Positions 28,368 through 37,697 of a stretch of DNA of 64,000 bases are shown piece by piece; positions within the stretch are counted from its first letter, which is position 1, and every line of letters begins with the position of its first letter. The notes beneath the pieces are model-generated. The model saw nothing but the letters and a program-made list of their open reading frames with translations, ran no database searches and was not told the origin of the DNA. The stretch is from the NCBI RefSeq assembly GCF_002355335.1, contig NZ_AP014946.1, forward strand, positions 3,363,501 through 3,427,500. Direction: 5' to 3'. Both the position numbers and the translations under genes were made by a program. The DNA comes from Variibacter gotjawalensis (lineage in GTDB: Bacteria; Pseudomonadota; Alphaproteobacteria; Rhizobiales; Xanthobacteraceae).

Positions 28368-28788
28368 ATGGACGCAGTCGCGTCTGCCGCCGCGCGATCT
28401 GAAGAAAGCGATGCTGCGCGGCCTCTTCGGCCGCTGCCCGAACTGCGGCAAAGGCGCGATGTTTCGCGCCTTCCTGAAGGTCAACGACAACTGCCCAGTC
28501 TGCAACGAAGCGCTGCACCACCAGCGCGCCGACGATGCGCCGCCCTACTTCGTCATGCTTATCGTCGGTCACGTGATCGTCCCAATAGTGCTCGCGGTCG
28601 AGCTTGCGTTCCATCCGGCCTATTGGGTGCACGCCGTACTCTGGGCACCGCTCGCGATCGCGATGACGCTGATCCTGTTGACGCCCGTGAAGGGCGTGAT
28701 CATCGCGGTGCAGTGGGCGAACTACATGCACGGCTTCGACCCGCGCGGCGATGCCGAAGACCAACTTCTAAAAACAAGAAAGCTCTAG
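28336..28788 (+). CDS. DUF983 membrane protein
   Basis: 150 residues, GTG start at 28336 inside the rnr 3' end (32-bp overlap). Two CxxC zinc-ribbon pairs are visible (CPNCGKG and CPVCNEA), followed by two membrane helices (about 72-92 and 97-120). This is the DUF983 layout. Function is not established; some members are linked to cytochrome oxidase assembly clusters, but here the neighbours are rnr and a NUDIX hydrolase. Overlap implies translational coupling to rnr. Confidence 0.88.
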   Translation: MESESPKSGIEWTQSRLPPRDLKKAMLRGLFGRCPNCGKGAMFRAFLKVNDNCPVCNEALHHQRADDAPPYFVMLIVGHVIVPIVLAVELAFHPAYWVHAVLWAPLAIAMTLILLTPVKGVIIAVQWANYMHGFDPRGDAEDQLLKTRKL

Positions 28789-28795
28789 CCCGCCG

Positions 28796-29521
28796 ATGAC
28801 CGACGCCGTCAACTTCGCCGACCCCATCAAGACGAAATCGAAGCTGCTCCGCCCGCGCGATGCCGCAACGCTTCTCATTGTCGACCGCAGCGGCCCGGTG
28901 CCGACCGTCCTGATGGGTCGCCGTCACATGCGTCACAAGTTCATGCCGGGCAAATATGTTTTCCCGGGCGGCCGCGTCGAACCGTACGATGGCCGTATGC
29001 CGTGCGTCGGCGAACTCGGCGAGTCTCATGCGACCCGCCTCGCGATGCACCTCCGCCGCGTCAGCGAGCAACGCATGCGCGGTTTCGCACTCGCCGCGAT
29101 CCGCGAGACCTGCGAGGAGACCGGCATCCTGCTCGGCCGCAAAACCGACGCTGCGCCGCGCGCGCCGCACGAGTCGTGGAAGGCGTTCGAGGACGCCGGC
29201 GTCGTACCGGATCTCAGCGGGCTGCAATTCGTCGCCCGCGCTATCACGCCGCCGGGGCGCCCGCGCCGCTTCGATGCGCGCTTCTTCGTCGCCGACGCGA
29301 ACCTCATCGCGCATCAGATCGACGGCATCATCACGCCGGATTCCGAACTCGATGCTTTGGTTTGGATCCCGGTATCGGAGGCGAAGACGCTGGACTTGCC
29401 GAACATCACGCAGATCGTCGTCGGCGAGCTGGCAAAGCGGATCGAGGCGAATTTCGACCCGGCCATACCTGTCCCGTTCATTCGCATGATCAACAAGAAG
29501 TCTGTCCGTTCCGAGCTGTAA
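28796..29521 (+). CDS. NUDIX hydrolase
   Basis: 241 residues. An N-terminal strand region (AATLLIVDRSGPVPTVLMGRR) leads to FPGGRV and then the Nudix box around LAAIRETCEETGILLGR, with the expected REx2EExG core. An insert between the first strands and the box, and the longer C-terminal part, resemble the NUDT8/NUDT19-like or acyl-CoA-type NUDIX proteins more than MutT. The substrate is not determined. It follows the DUF983 gene by 7 bp in an rnr operon. Confidence 0.88.
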   Translation: MTDAVNFADPIKTKSKLLRPRDAATLLIVDRSGPVPTVLMGRRHMRHKFMPGKYVFPGGRVEPYDGRMPCVGELGESHATRLAMHLRRVSEQRMRGFALAAIRETCEETGILLGRKTDAAPRAPHESWKAFEDAGVVPDLSGLQFVARAITPPGRPRRFDARFFVADANLIAHQIDGIITPDSELDALVWIPVSEAKTLDLPNITQIVVGELAKRIEANFDPAIPVPFIRMINKKSVRSEL

Positions 29522-29663
29522 AAGGCACTTCATCAACGATTTCAGAGCGCTAAGCCATCTCCGGATTCAACCTCTTCACCCGCGCAGCGCCGGAATCGGT
29601 TGACTTTCGGCCACCCATGACTAGTTTGCGCGCCAACTCATCCGTTTTCCAAGGATTACCGAA

Positions 29664-29831
29664 ATGGCCAAGGCCGTTACCGTCAAGGTCAAGCTCGTCT
29701 CGAGCGCTGACACCGGCTTCTACTACGTCGCGAAGAAGAACTCGCGCACGATGACCGACAAGCTCGTCAAGAAGAAGTACGATCCGGTCGCGAAGAAGCA
29801 CGTCGAGTTCCGCGAAGCCAAGATCAAGTAA
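29664..29831 (+). CDS. rpmG: 50S ribosomal protein L33
   Basis: 55 residues starting at ATG 29664 after [31 protein letters not shown] opens the typical L33 fold, followed by [10 protein letters not shown] and [19 protein letters not shown]. The zinc-binding cysteines of the C+ type are absent, which is usual in proteobacteria. The preceding 142 bp likely contain its promoter. A periplasmic DsrE-like gene starts 5 bp later. Confidence 0.97.
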   Translation: MAKAVTVKVKLVSSADTGFYYVAKKNSRTMTDKLVKKKYDPVAKKHVEFREAKIK

Positions 29832-29836
29832 GGCGA

Positions 29837-30274
29837 ATGCCTTCCCGGCGGGCATTCCTCGCTCTCGCGGCTTCAGTCGCGTTGGTGACGCCCGCCCTCG
29901 CAGACGGCCCGCACCGTCTCGCGCTGCAGATCAGCGACAACGACGCCGAGAAGATGACTGCCGTGCTCAACGTCGCGGCCAATGTCGCACGTCACTACTC
30001 GGACAAAGGCGAAGACGCCGAGATCCAGATCGTGGCGTTTAACGCCGGTCTCCATATGCTCCGGGCCGACACCTCGCCCGTCAAAGAGCGCGTCGCCGGT
30101 TTTTCGAAAAGCATGCCCAACGTGAAGTTCGTCGCGTGCCAAAACACGATCGACTCGATGGCGAAGCGTGAAGGCAAAGAGATCCCGGTCGTCGAGAACG
30201 CGGATCGCGTCCCGGCCGGCGTCGTCACGCTGATGGAATTGTCGTCGCAGGGCTGGACGATAGTCCGCCCGTAG
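29837..30274 (+). CDS. Periplasmic DsrE/DsrF-like protein
   Basis: 145 residues. An N-terminal export signal, PSRRAFLALAASVALVTPALA, has the twin arginine next to a hydrophobic core and could be read by Tat or Sec. The mature part has the DsrE-type alternating strands (HRLALQISDN, IQIVAFNAGLHML, NVKFVACQNTI). The Cys in VACQNT is at the site where DsrE proteins often carry a sulfur-transfer cysteine. Members are described around sulfur metabolism, but no sulfur genes are next to it. It begins 5 bp after rpmG and is likely co-transcribed. Confidence 0.75.
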   Translation: MPSRRAFLALAASVALVTPALADGPHRLALQISDNDAEKMTAVLNVAANVARHYSDKGEDAEIQIVAFNAGLHMLRADTSPVKERVAGFSKSMPNVKFVACQNTIDSMAKREGKEIPVVENADRVPAGVVTLMELSSQGWTIVRP

Positions 30275-30283
30275 TCGCGCGCT

Positions 30284-30964
30284 CTACTCTTTCAATGCCA
30301 AGTCCAGCAAACGCCGGCATTCTCCGAGCTCAAACAACGCTGCTTCGAGCTTGCGGCGGTCCTCAGCCGAGAGCGACACGACCTGCTGAATGATTTGCGG
30401 CCGAGCCGGCTGCGCGGATGCGGTCGGCGGAGCCGCTGCCGGCGCTATCGCGACGGGATTCGTGCGCGGCAGCACGCGCGGCGCGGGCTTGGCGAAGGTC
30501 GGCTCCTTGCGATTCTCAGCCTCCTCCTCATCGCCCTCGTCGTCGTCGCTATCCTCGTCGTCAGTCGCGTCGGTGTCTTCGGCTTCGTCCTCGGCGTCCT
30601 CTTCGGTCTCGTCCTCGACCTCGTCCTCAGCGTCCTCAACCTCATCGGCAGGCACAGCCGGCGGCGACGCAGTCTGCGCCGTTTCCGTGCCCTCGGTCAT
30701 CCAAACGCCTTGGACGAACTTCGCGCCGTTGTCTTTGAGAAGCCGCTGCACACCGCGGATCGTGTAGCCTTCGCCGTACAGCAAGTGCCGGATGCCGCGC
30801 AGCAGATCGACATCGTCCGGCCGATAATAGCGGCGGCCACCGCCGCGCTTCATCGGCCTGATCTGGCCGAACCGCGTTTCCCAGAATCGGAGGACGTGTT
30901 GCGGGACGTCGAGTTCGTCCGCAACTTCGCTGATGGTCCGGAAGGCGTCGGGTGCCTTATCCAA
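30284..30964 (-). CDS. MerR-family transcriptional regulator with acidic linker
   Basis: TTG at 30964 is preferred: GAGGAA precedes it and the product then starts [22 protein letters not shown], the usual start of this family. GTG 30985 is the alternative. The N-terminal MerR winged helix (about residues 8-75) includes [10 protein letters not shown] and [16 protein letters not shown] run of about 60 residues follows, almost all Asp, Glu, Ala and Thr. A Pro/Ala segment and a C-terminal helix ([23 protein letters not shown]) complete it. The gene is the regular neighbour of ihfA in alphaproteobacteria; its target is unknown to me. Confidence 0.85.
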   Translation of the reverse strand: MDKAPDAFRTISEVADELDVPQHVLRFWETRFGQIRPMKRGGGRRYYRPDDVDLLRGIRHLLYGEGYTIRGVQRLLKDNGAKFVQGVWMTEGTETAQTASPPAVPADEVEDAEDEVEDETEEDAEDEAEDTDATDDEDSDDDEGDEEEAENRKEPTFAKPAPRVLPRTNPVAIAPAAAPPTASAQPARPQIIQQVVSLSAEDRRKLEAALFELGECRRLLDLALKE

Positions 30965-31057
30965 TTCTTCCTCGTAGGACCGCACTCAGCCGTCACGACT
31001 CAGTGCCGCAACGAGAGTGTACTCGATCTACGAAAGAAGCGTTACGGGATTTAGCCG

Positions 31058-31369
31058 TTATGCCACTTCGGCTTGGGGTTGCCCGTTGATCTGCTGCTTG
31101 AGGATAGCCGATGGTTTGAACACCATCACGCGCCTCGGCAGGATCGGAACCTCTTTGCCGGTCTTGGGATTGCGGCCAATACGCTGGCCCTTGCTACGCA
31201 CAACGAAAGAGCCGAACGACGACAGCTTCACTGTCTCGCCGCCCTCCAAACAATCCGTAATTTCCTTGAGCACCGCTTCGACGAGCGCAGCTGACTCGGT
31301 CCGAGAGAGACCGACGTTTTGATAAACTGCCTCACAGAGATCAGCGCGCGTGATGGTTCTACCTGCCAT
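31058..31369 (-). CDS. ihfA: Integration host factor subunit alpha
   Basis: 103 residues. The DNABII fold is clear: [18 protein letters not shown], then [22 protein letters not shown] and [13 protein letters not shown]. Position in the order plsX-fabH-ihfA-merR and the R-x-G-R-N-P-K-T-G hairpin identify the alpha subunit, not HU. It bends DNA for recombination, replication and sigma-54 transcription. A good AAAGGA site lies upstream. The gap to fabH is 147 bp, so an additional promoter is likely. Confidence 0.95.
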   Translation of the reverse strand: MAGRTITRADLCEAVYQNVGLSRTESAALVEAVLKEITDCLEGGETVKLSSFGSFVVRSKGQRIGRNPKTGKEVPILPRRVMVFKPSAILKQQINGQPQAEVA

Positions 31370-31516
31370 ACCGCATCCTTTGCCGCCGTTACGCCTTTAG
31401 TTTCAGCAACATGATGCCGTAGCTGGCCGCGCGCCGCAAGCTTTGGTCACTGGTATATTACACAACGTTTACGCGGTTTCGACCTGCGATACACGCACCG
31501 CGCGTGGTGGAAGTCG

Positions 31517-32491
31517 CTACCAGCGCACCAACACGGCGCCCCACGTAAAGCCGCCGCCCATCGCTTCGAGCAGAACGAGATCGCCGCGCTTGATGCGGCC
31601 ATCCTTGCGCGCGACGTCGAGCGCGAGCGGGATAGAGGCGGCCGAGGTGTTGCCGTGCTGATTGACTGTCAGCACCACCTTCTCGGGCGCGATGCCGAGC
31701 TTATGCGCCGACGAGTCGATGATGCGCTTGTTTGCCTGGTGCGGCACGAACCAGTCGATGTCGTCCGCCGTGTAGCCGGTCGCATCGAACACCGCGACGA
31801 TCACGTCCGTGATCATACCGACCGCGTGCTTGAAGACCTCTTTGCCTTCCATCCGCAGATGACCGACCGTTCCGGTCGATGACGGCCCGCCGTCGACGTA
31901 GAGCTTGGCCTTGTGGCGTCCGTCTGAGCGAAGCTTTGAGGTCAGGATACCGCGCTCGCCCGCTTGGCTCGCCGGCTGCGCCTCGAGAACCACCGCACCT
32001 GCCCCGTCACCGAACAGCACGCAGGTCGTGCGATCGGTCCAGTCGAGGATACGCGAGAAGGTCTCGGCGCCGATCACCAGCGCGCGTTTCGCCTGCCCGG
32101 CCTTGAGCATCGCGTCCGCGGTGGTCATGCCATAAACGAAGCCCGAACAGACCGCCTGCATATCGAAGGCGGCACCGTGGCGCATGCCGAGGCCATGCTG
32201 GATCGCGACCGCGGAGGCCGGAAAAGTATTGTCGGGCGTCGAGGTCGCAACGACGATCAGATCGATATCGGAGGGCTCGAGGCCGGCGTCTTCCAGCGCG
32301 AGCTTCGCAGCCCCGAGGCCGAGGTCCGACGTCATCTGACCCGGAGCAGCGATGTAGCGCTGCTGAATGCCGGTGCGCTGGACGATCCATTCGTCGGACG
32401 TGTCGACGGTCTGCGCCAGCTCCGCGTTCGTCAGGACGCGCTGCGGAAGAAAACTGCCGCCGCCCAACACCACTGTCCGCAGTTCGCTCAC
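31517..32491 (-). CDS. fabH: 3-oxoacyl-ACP synthase III
   Basis: 324 residues from GTG 32491, overlapping the plsX stop by 4 bp. The active-site triad is present: Cys115 in [12 protein letters not shown], His in [10 protein letters not shown], and Asn in [10 protein letters not shown]. The enzyme starts fatty acid synthesis by condensing acetyl-CoA with malonyl-ACP. Translational coupling to plsX ties acyl-chain initiation with phospholipid synthesis. Confidence 0.97.
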   Translation of the reverse strand: MSELRTVVLGGGSFLPQRVLTNAELAQTVDTSDEWIVQRTGIQQRYIAAPGQMTSDLGLGAAKLALEDAGLEPSDIDLIVVATSTPDNTFPASAVAIQHGLGMRHGAAFDMQAVCSGFVYGMTTADAMLKAGQAKRALVIGAETFSRILDWTDRTTCVLFGDGAGAVVLEAQPASQAGERGILTSKLRSDGRHKAKLYVDGGPSSTGTVGHLRMEGKEVFKHAVGMITDVIVAVFDATGYTADDIDWFVPHQANKRIIDSSAHKLGIAPEKVVLTVNQHGNTSAASIPLALDVARKDGRIKRGDLVLLEAMGGGFTWGAVLVRW

Positions 32492-33546
32492 GCCGTTACT
32501 CCGCTTTCCACCAGGCGAGGTTCGGCGCCTTTGTATTGCACCAGTGCCTGAGAAACCTTGCTCAGAAGTTGATAGCGCGCGAAGTCATAACCGATGTCGA
32601 TCGCCGACGAATATCCGAGCGGGTCCGTGTTACCGTGACTCTTGATGACGAGGCCGTTGAGGCCGAGAAACACTGCGCCGTTCGCATTGCGCGGATCCAT
32701 TTTCGCGCGCAGTCCATCGAACGCGCTTTTCGCGAGCAGATAGCCTAGGCGCGCGCGCCACGTGCGGTTCATCGCGCTGCGCAGATAGCCGCCGATTTGC
32801 CGCGCCGTGCCCTCGGCGGTCTTGAGCGCGATGTTGCCTGCGAAGCCTTCCGTGACGACGACGTCGACGGTGCCCTTGGAGATGTCCGTGCCTTCGACAA
32901 AGCCGTGATACTCCATGCCGGCCGGCGCGGTCTCGCGCAGGATCTTTCCGGCTTCGCGCACCGCCTCGAGGCCTTTGACCTCCTCGACGCCGATGTTGAG
33001 CAAACCGACTGTCGGCTTTTCCTTGTCGAACAGCACGCGCGCCATCGCGGCGCCGATGACGGCCATAGCGACCAAATGCTGCGCGTCCGCGCCGATCGTC
33101 GCGCCGACATCGAGCACGATCGATTCCGCACGCAGGTTCGGCCAGACGGCCGCAATCGCTGGGCGTTCGATCTCGGAAACAGTCCGCAGATGAAACGCGG
33201 ACATCGCCATCAAGGCACCGGTATTGCCGGCCGAGACCGCAACGTCCGCATCACCCTTCTTCACAGCATCGATCGCCAGCCACATCGATGACTTCCAGCG
33301 GCCGCGGCGCAGCGCTTGGCTCGGCTTATCGTCCATGCGAACCGCGACGTCGGTGTGGACCACGCGCGAAGCAGCGGCCAGACGCGCGTCCGCCTTCACG
33401 AGCGGCCCAACGACGGCTTCATCCCCGAAAAAAATGAACTCGGTGTCCGGATGGCGTTCGAGCGAAAGCGACGCACCGCCAACGACCACGGACGGCCCAT
33501 TGTCGCCGCCCATGGCATCCAGAGCTATTCGGACTTTTTCCGGCAT
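32488..33546 (-). CDS. plsX: Phosphate acyltransferase PlsX
   Basis: 352 residues from ATG 33546 ([15 protein letters not shown]); the upstream 28 codons of the frame are not family sequence. Conserved features are [23 protein letters not shown], and the C-terminal GLVIKSHGN. The enzyme converts acyl-ACP to acyl-phosphate for PlsY. It lies first in the plsX-fabH-ihfA-merR row. Upstream 230 bp to prfC hold no gene; no rpmF lies directly upstream, as it does in many bacteria. Confidence 0.96.
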   Translation of the reverse strand: MPEKVRIALDAMGGDNGPSVVVGGASLSLERHPDTEFIFFGDEAVVGPLVKADARLAAASRVVHTDVAVRMDDKPSQALRRGRWKSSMWLAIDAVKKGDADVAVSAGNTGALMAMSAFHLRTVSEIERPAIAAVWPNLRAESIVLDVGATIGADAQHLVAMAVIGAAMARVLFDKEKPTVGLLNIGVEEVKGLEAVREAGKILRETAPAGMEYHGFVEGTDISKGTVDVVVTEGFAGNIALKTAEGTARQIGGYLRSAMNRTWRARLGYLLAKSAFDGLRAKMDPRNANGAVFLGLNGLVIKSHGNTDPLGYSSAIDIGYDFARYQLLSKVSQALVQYKGAEPRLVESGVTA

Positions 33547-33775
33547 TCCGATCCGAAACATCCCCGTTGCGACCGGCATTCTGCAAGAAGGCCGATCCGT
33601 CACGCAACTCAATAACTTAGCTAAATTCAACCCGGCAAAAGGCGAATCCCGCTCCTAAACCCATAGCGGAGCGCGGCGCGACAATACAGATCGGCCGGAT
33701 AGAAACAACCGTTCCCCTGATTGCGCTACCGCAGCGGTACGCTCCTGGGGACAACCTTGAAAACTTGCGTGAGGA

Positions 33776-35377
33776 TCAGGCCGCTTTCGCCGGTCCGGTA
33801 TTCTTCACGTCCTTGATGTCCGTGAAGGTCACGTCCGGCGCCCGCTCGCGCGCGTGGTCGAGGTAAAACTGGTTGCGCGCCATGAAGACGAAATCGCCGT
33901 CGAGATCTTCCGCGATACCCGAATTGTTCGCGGTGATGAACGTGTCGAGCTTCTTCTGGTCCGCCGACGCAATCCAACGCGCGAGTTGAAACTCGCTCGG
34001 CTCGAAGCCGACCTCGAGACCGTACTCGTCCTTGAGCCGCACCTTGAGAACGTCGAGCTGCAGCGGGCCGACGACGCCGACCATCGCGGGCGCGCCATCG
34101 ATCGGGCGAAAGACCTGGACGACGCCCTCCTCGGCCATCTCCTGCAGCGCCGACTTCAGCTTCTTCGCCTTCATCGCATCCGGCAGGCGGACGCGGCGCA
34201 GGATTTCCGGCGCGAAGCTCGGCACACCGACGAAGGTCAGGTTCTCGCCCTCGGTGAGCGTATCCCCGATACGCAGTGTCCCGTGGTTAGGAATGCCGAC
34301 GACGTCGCCGGCGAAAGCCTCGTCTGCCACCGAGCGATCCTGCGCGAAGAAGAACTGCGGCGCCGATAGCGACATCGGCTTGCCGGTGCGCACCTGCTTC
34401 GCCTTCATGCCGCGCGTCAGCTTGCCGGAGCAGAGCCTTGCGAACGCGATGCGGTCGCGGTGGTTCGGGTCCATATTCGCCTGGATCTTGAAGACGAATG
34501 CCGTCATCCGCTCTTCGGCGGCATCGACCCTGCGCAAGTTGCTTTCCTGCGCGCGCGGTGACGGCGCGAATTTGCCGATCGCATCGAGGAGATCGCCGAC
34601 GCCGAAATTCTTCAAGGCGCTACCGAAGAACACTGGCGTTAGATGGCCTTCGCGAAAGGATTCCAAATCGAACGGGCGACAAGCCTCTTTCACCAATTCG
34701 ATCTCGGCTGTGATCGCAGCAATATCGAGGTTCGGATTCTTGGCACCAAGCTCCGCGAGCGCGATCTGCGGCGCATCGCCCGTTTTCGCGCTGGCATCAT
34801 CCATCAGGCGCACACCGCCGCTCGCGATGTCGTAGGTGCCGGCAAAATCGCGACCACGGCCGATTGGCCACGTCGCCGGCGTCGTGTCGAGCGCAAGCAC
34901 CTTCTCGATCTCGTCCATCACGTCGAACGGGTCGCGGCTTTCGCGATCCATCTTGTTGATGAAGGTGACGATCGGAATGTCGCGCAGGCGGCAGACCTCG
35001 AACAGTTTCCGCGTCCGCGCCTCGATGCCTTTGGCGGCGTCGATCACCATCACGGCCGAGTCGACCGCCGTTAGCGTCCGGTATGTGTCTTCCGAGAAGT
35101 CTTCGTGGCCCGGCGTATCGAGCAGGTTGAAGACGTGCCCGCCGTATTCGAACGTCATCACCGACGTGACGACGGAAATGCCGCGCTCGCGCTCGATCCC
35201 CATCCAGTCGGACCGGGTGTTGCGGCGCTGACCCTTCGCCTTCACCTGACCGGCCAAATTGATCGCGCCGCCGAACAACAGCAGCATTTCGGTCAGGGTC
35301 GTTTTGCCGGCGTCCGGATGCGAAATGATCGCAAAGGTGCGGCGGCGCGCGACTTCGTTAGCGATAGGTTGGTTCAT
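33776..35377 (-). CDS. prfC: Peptide chain release factor 3
   Basis: 533 residues from ATG 35377 (MNQPIANEVARRR). The GTPase domain shows P-loop SHPDAGKTTLTE, switch II DTPGHEDFSEDTYR and NKMD. The extended domains II and III follow. RF3 releases RF1/RF2 from the ribosome after termination. The length and DAGKTT form separate it from EF-G. The gene is monocistronic between plsX and a TctC gene. Its 3' side has a small TACCGC-A-GCGGTA hairpin near 33725. Confidence 0.95.
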   Translation of the reverse strand: MNQPIANEVARRRTFAIISHPDAGKTTLTEMLLLFGGAINLAGQVKAKGQRRNTRSDWMGIERERGISVVTSVMTFEYGGHVFNLLDTPGHEDFSEDTYRTLTAVDSAVMVIDAAKGIEARTRKLFEVCRLRDIPIVTFINKMDRESRDPFDVMDEIEKVLALDTTPATWPIGRGRDFAGTYDIASGGVRLMDDASAKTGDAPQIALAELGAKNPNLDIAAITAEIELVKEACRPFDLESFREGHLTPVFFGSALKNFGVGDLLDAIGKFAPSPRAQESNLRRVDAAEERMTAFVFKIQANMDPNHRDRIAFARLCSGKLTRGMKAKQVRTGKPMSLSAPQFFFAQDRSVADEAFAGDVVGIPNHGTLRIGDTLTEGENLTFVGVPSFAPEILRRVRLPDAMKAKKLKSALQEMAEEGVVQVFRPIDGAPAMVGVVGPLQLDVLKVRLKDEYGLEVGFEPSEFQLARWIASADQKKLDTFITANNSGIAEDLDGDFVFMARNQFYLDHARERAPDVTFTDIKDVKNTGPAKAA

Positions 35378-35493
35378 AGCGCGGGATTTGGCAGCAATAT
35401 GCCGCAAGATCAAGGCCGTGGCGGTAACCCGGCAAGGCTATTATAAGGGCGATGGGGGTCAAAGACGCCTCCGAAAGAAGACTGCGGGGACAG

Positions 35494-36453
35494 ATGAAGC
35501 GGCTGGCCGCTGCGCTTTGCGCATTGGCATTTTTGACGACTGCGGCAATGGCGCAGGACTGGCCGGTCCGCGCCGTCCGCATCATCGTGCCCTTCGGCGC
35601 GGGTTCGACGCCGGACATCGTCGCACGCCTCCTTGCCGAAAGCCTGCAGGCGAAGCTCGGCCAAGCCTTCATCGTCGAGAACAAGGCCGGCGCCAGTGGG
35701 AATACGGGCACCGACGCGATCGCCAAGGCCGAACCGGACGGCTACACGCTCGGCGTGTCGATCGGCGGTCCGCTGGCGATCAACACTCTGCTCTATGCAA
35801 GGCTCCCGTACGATCCCGAGAAAGACATCGCCCCGATCACGCAGCTGGTGACGCAGCCGAGCATACTCGCGGTCGCCAACGACACCGGCATCACCAGCGT
35901 CGCCGGCCTCGTGAAGGCGCTGAAGAAAGAGCCGGAAAAATACAACTACGGCTCGATCGGCAACGGCTCTGTATCGCACCTTTCGATGGAGGCGCTGGCG
36001 CAGAAGAGCGGCGCGCAGATCGTGCACGTGCCCTATCCGGGCTCTCCTGCTGCCGTCACCGCCCTGATCCGCAACGACGTGCAGATCGCGGTTCTGCCCG
36101 GCATTTCGATCTACGCGCAAGCCGAAACCGCGCCGATCAAGATGCTCGCGGTGACGACGGCCGAGCGCTCCAAGCTCGTTCCTGATCTTCCGACGCTGCG
36201 CGAAAGCGGCATCGATGTCGAAGCCGACGCGTGGCAGGGCTTAATAGCGCCGGCCAAAACGCCGCCTGCCGTCGTCGCGAAAATTCACCGCGAAGTCGTC
36301 GAGGCGATGCGCGCGCCGGGCATCCGCGAAAAACTCGCCGCGCAACTGATGGAGCCGGTCGGCTCGACGCCCGAAGAACTGCGCGCCAAAATCCGCGCCG
36401 AAGTCGCGCGCTGGCGGCCCGTGATCGAAGCCGGCAAGATCAAAGTCAACTAG
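35494..36453 (+). CDS. Tripartite tricarboxylate transporter substrate-binding protein (TctC/Bug)
   Basis: 319 residues from ATG 35494, where a clear signal peptide begins (MKRLAAALCALAFLTTAAMA). The Bug fold is shown by WPVRAVRIIVPFGAGSTPDIVAR, ENKAGASGNTGTDAIAK and the KYNYGSIGNGS loop. Bug proteins bind carboxylated small molecules in the periplasm for TctAB transporters or for sensing. No tctA or tctB is in the window, so this is an orphan. The 3' end overlaps the convergent flavin monooxygenase by 4 bp. Confidence 0.92.
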   Translation: MKRLAAALCALAFLTTAAMAQDWPVRAVRIIVPFGAGSTPDIVARLLAESLQAKLGQAFIVENKAGASGNTGTDAIAKAEPDGYTLGVSIGGPLAINTLLYARLPYDPEKDIAPITQLVTQPSILAVANDTGITSVAGLVKALKKEPEKYNYGSIGNGSVSHLSMEALAQKSGAQIVHVPYPGSPAAVTALIRNDVQIAVLPGISIYAQAETAPIKMLAVTTAERSKLVPDLPTLRESGIDVEADAWQGLIAPAKTPPAVVAKIHREVVEAMRAPGIREKLAAQLMEPVGSTPEELRAKIRAEVARWRPVIEAGKIKVN

Positions 36454-37664
36454 AGCGAACGCCAGTCGTATTCGCGCAACCCGATGCGCGCGAACGGATC
36501 GACCAGCGTCCCGGCCACCATCGCGGCGAGCACCTGCGGTCCCGGTGGAATTGTCGCGAGCACCGCGACCAAACGATCGCGAACGATCGGCAGCAACGTC
36601 GAGTCCGATTGGTAGAACGGCGTGAAAAGAAACGACAGCGCCTGGAAAGCGCGGATGTGCCAGTGCCGCATGCCGCAATACGCGGCGAGTGCATCCTCGA
36701 CCGACGCAGTCTGCTCGATCGCATGCGCCAAAGCCGCCGCATCGAGCAGCGCCATGTTGGCGCCCTGCCCAAGCTGCGGGCTTGCCGAATGCGCCGCATC
36801 GCCGATGATCGCGAGCTTGCGCGCAGCCGGCCGCTGCAGCGTGTGGTGGCCGTAACGCGCGAGCGTGAGCTGATCGAAGCTCACGATCTGATCGAGGAAA
36901 GCGCTGCACTCCGGCCAGAGCGCGAGCACGCGCGCCTTCCAAGCATCGAGGCCTTCGGCCTTCACGGTCTCCGCATCGCCGGGCTTCAGGCTCCAGAAAA
37001 ACGCCGCCATCTTCGGTCCGCTTGGCTCGGCACGGCCGATCGGCAACACGCCGATCATCACGCTGGCTTTGCGATATCGCTGTACGAGTGCTGTCGCGTC
37101 GAAGCCCTCGCGCCAATCGAGCGATGCCCAGAAAGCGCCATATGGCAGCGGCTTCGGCTCGCTCGCAACATCGGCGTAGCGGCGCAGCCGCGATCGCGCC
37201 CCGCTCGCATCGATGACGAGATCGAATGCGCCGATGCGCTGCCCGCGCTCATCGAACAGCATTCCATCTTCGATCGCCTCGACCGTTTGCGAAGTCGCGA
37301 TCGGAATCCGCTCGGCGACCACGGCGTCGTATAGCACGCCGAACAAAGCCGCACGATGTACCGCTAGACCGAAGCGCCCATCCCCGCGTACGCCGTAGCG
37401 AACGTCGAGGACGGTTCGTCCCGACAACGCGTCGGAGCCATGCAGACGCTCGATACGAGCTCCGAGCGCCAGGATATGCGAAAGCAGGCCAAGCGAATGC
37501 AGCACCGTCAACCCGGTCGGTTGCATCAGCAATCCCGATCCCACAGGCTTCGGCGCGTCGAAACGCTCGAAGATCGTCACCGCGTGTCCGGCGCGATGCA
37601 GCCGTAACGCTACGGCAAGGCCCGCAGGGCCTGCTCCAACGATCCCGATCTTCAGCTTATCCAT
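36450..37664 (-). CDS. FAD-dependent monooxygenase (UbiH/salicylate hydroxylase-like)
   Basis: 404 residues. The N-terminal FAD dinucleotide motif is IGIVGAGPAGLAVALRL. DLVIDASGARSRLRR corresponds to the DG/GD-type second motif, and IGDAAHSASPQLGQGANMALLDA is the third (GD) motif contacting FAD. These define single-component aromatic hydroxylases of the UbiH/PHBH group. The substrate is unknown; the nearby TctC gene suggests handling of organic acids but this is inference. Convergent with TctC, co-oriented with the MarR-GNAT gene. Confidence 0.87.
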   Translation of the reverse strand: MDKLKIGIVGAGPAGLAVALRLHRAGHAVTIFERFDAPKPVGSGLLMQPTGLTVLHSLGLLSHILALGARIERLHGSDALSGRTVLDVRYGVRGDGRFGLAVHRAALFGVLYDAVVAERIPIATSQTVEAIEDGMLFDERGQRIGAFDLVIDASGARSRLRRYADVASEPKPLPYGAFWASLDWREGFDATALVQRYRKASVMIGVLPIGRAEPSGPKMAAFFWSLKPGDAETVKAEGLDAWKARVLALWPECSAFLDQIVSFDQLTLARYGHHTLQRPAARKLAIIGDAAHSASPQLGQGANMALLDAAALAHAIEQTASVEDALAAYCGMRHWHIRAFQALSFLFTPFYQSDSTLLPIVRDRLVAVLATIPPGPQVLAAMVAGTLVDPFARIGLREYDWRSL

Positions 37665-37697
37665 CGCTGCGCTAGATGCGCGAAGCGCATGCCGAGA

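Noticed and set aside
30395-31054. A 219-residue + strand open frame
   Set aside because: It is antisense to the acidic linker of the MerR gene; the hydrophobic stretch results from reading Asp/Glu codons in reverse.
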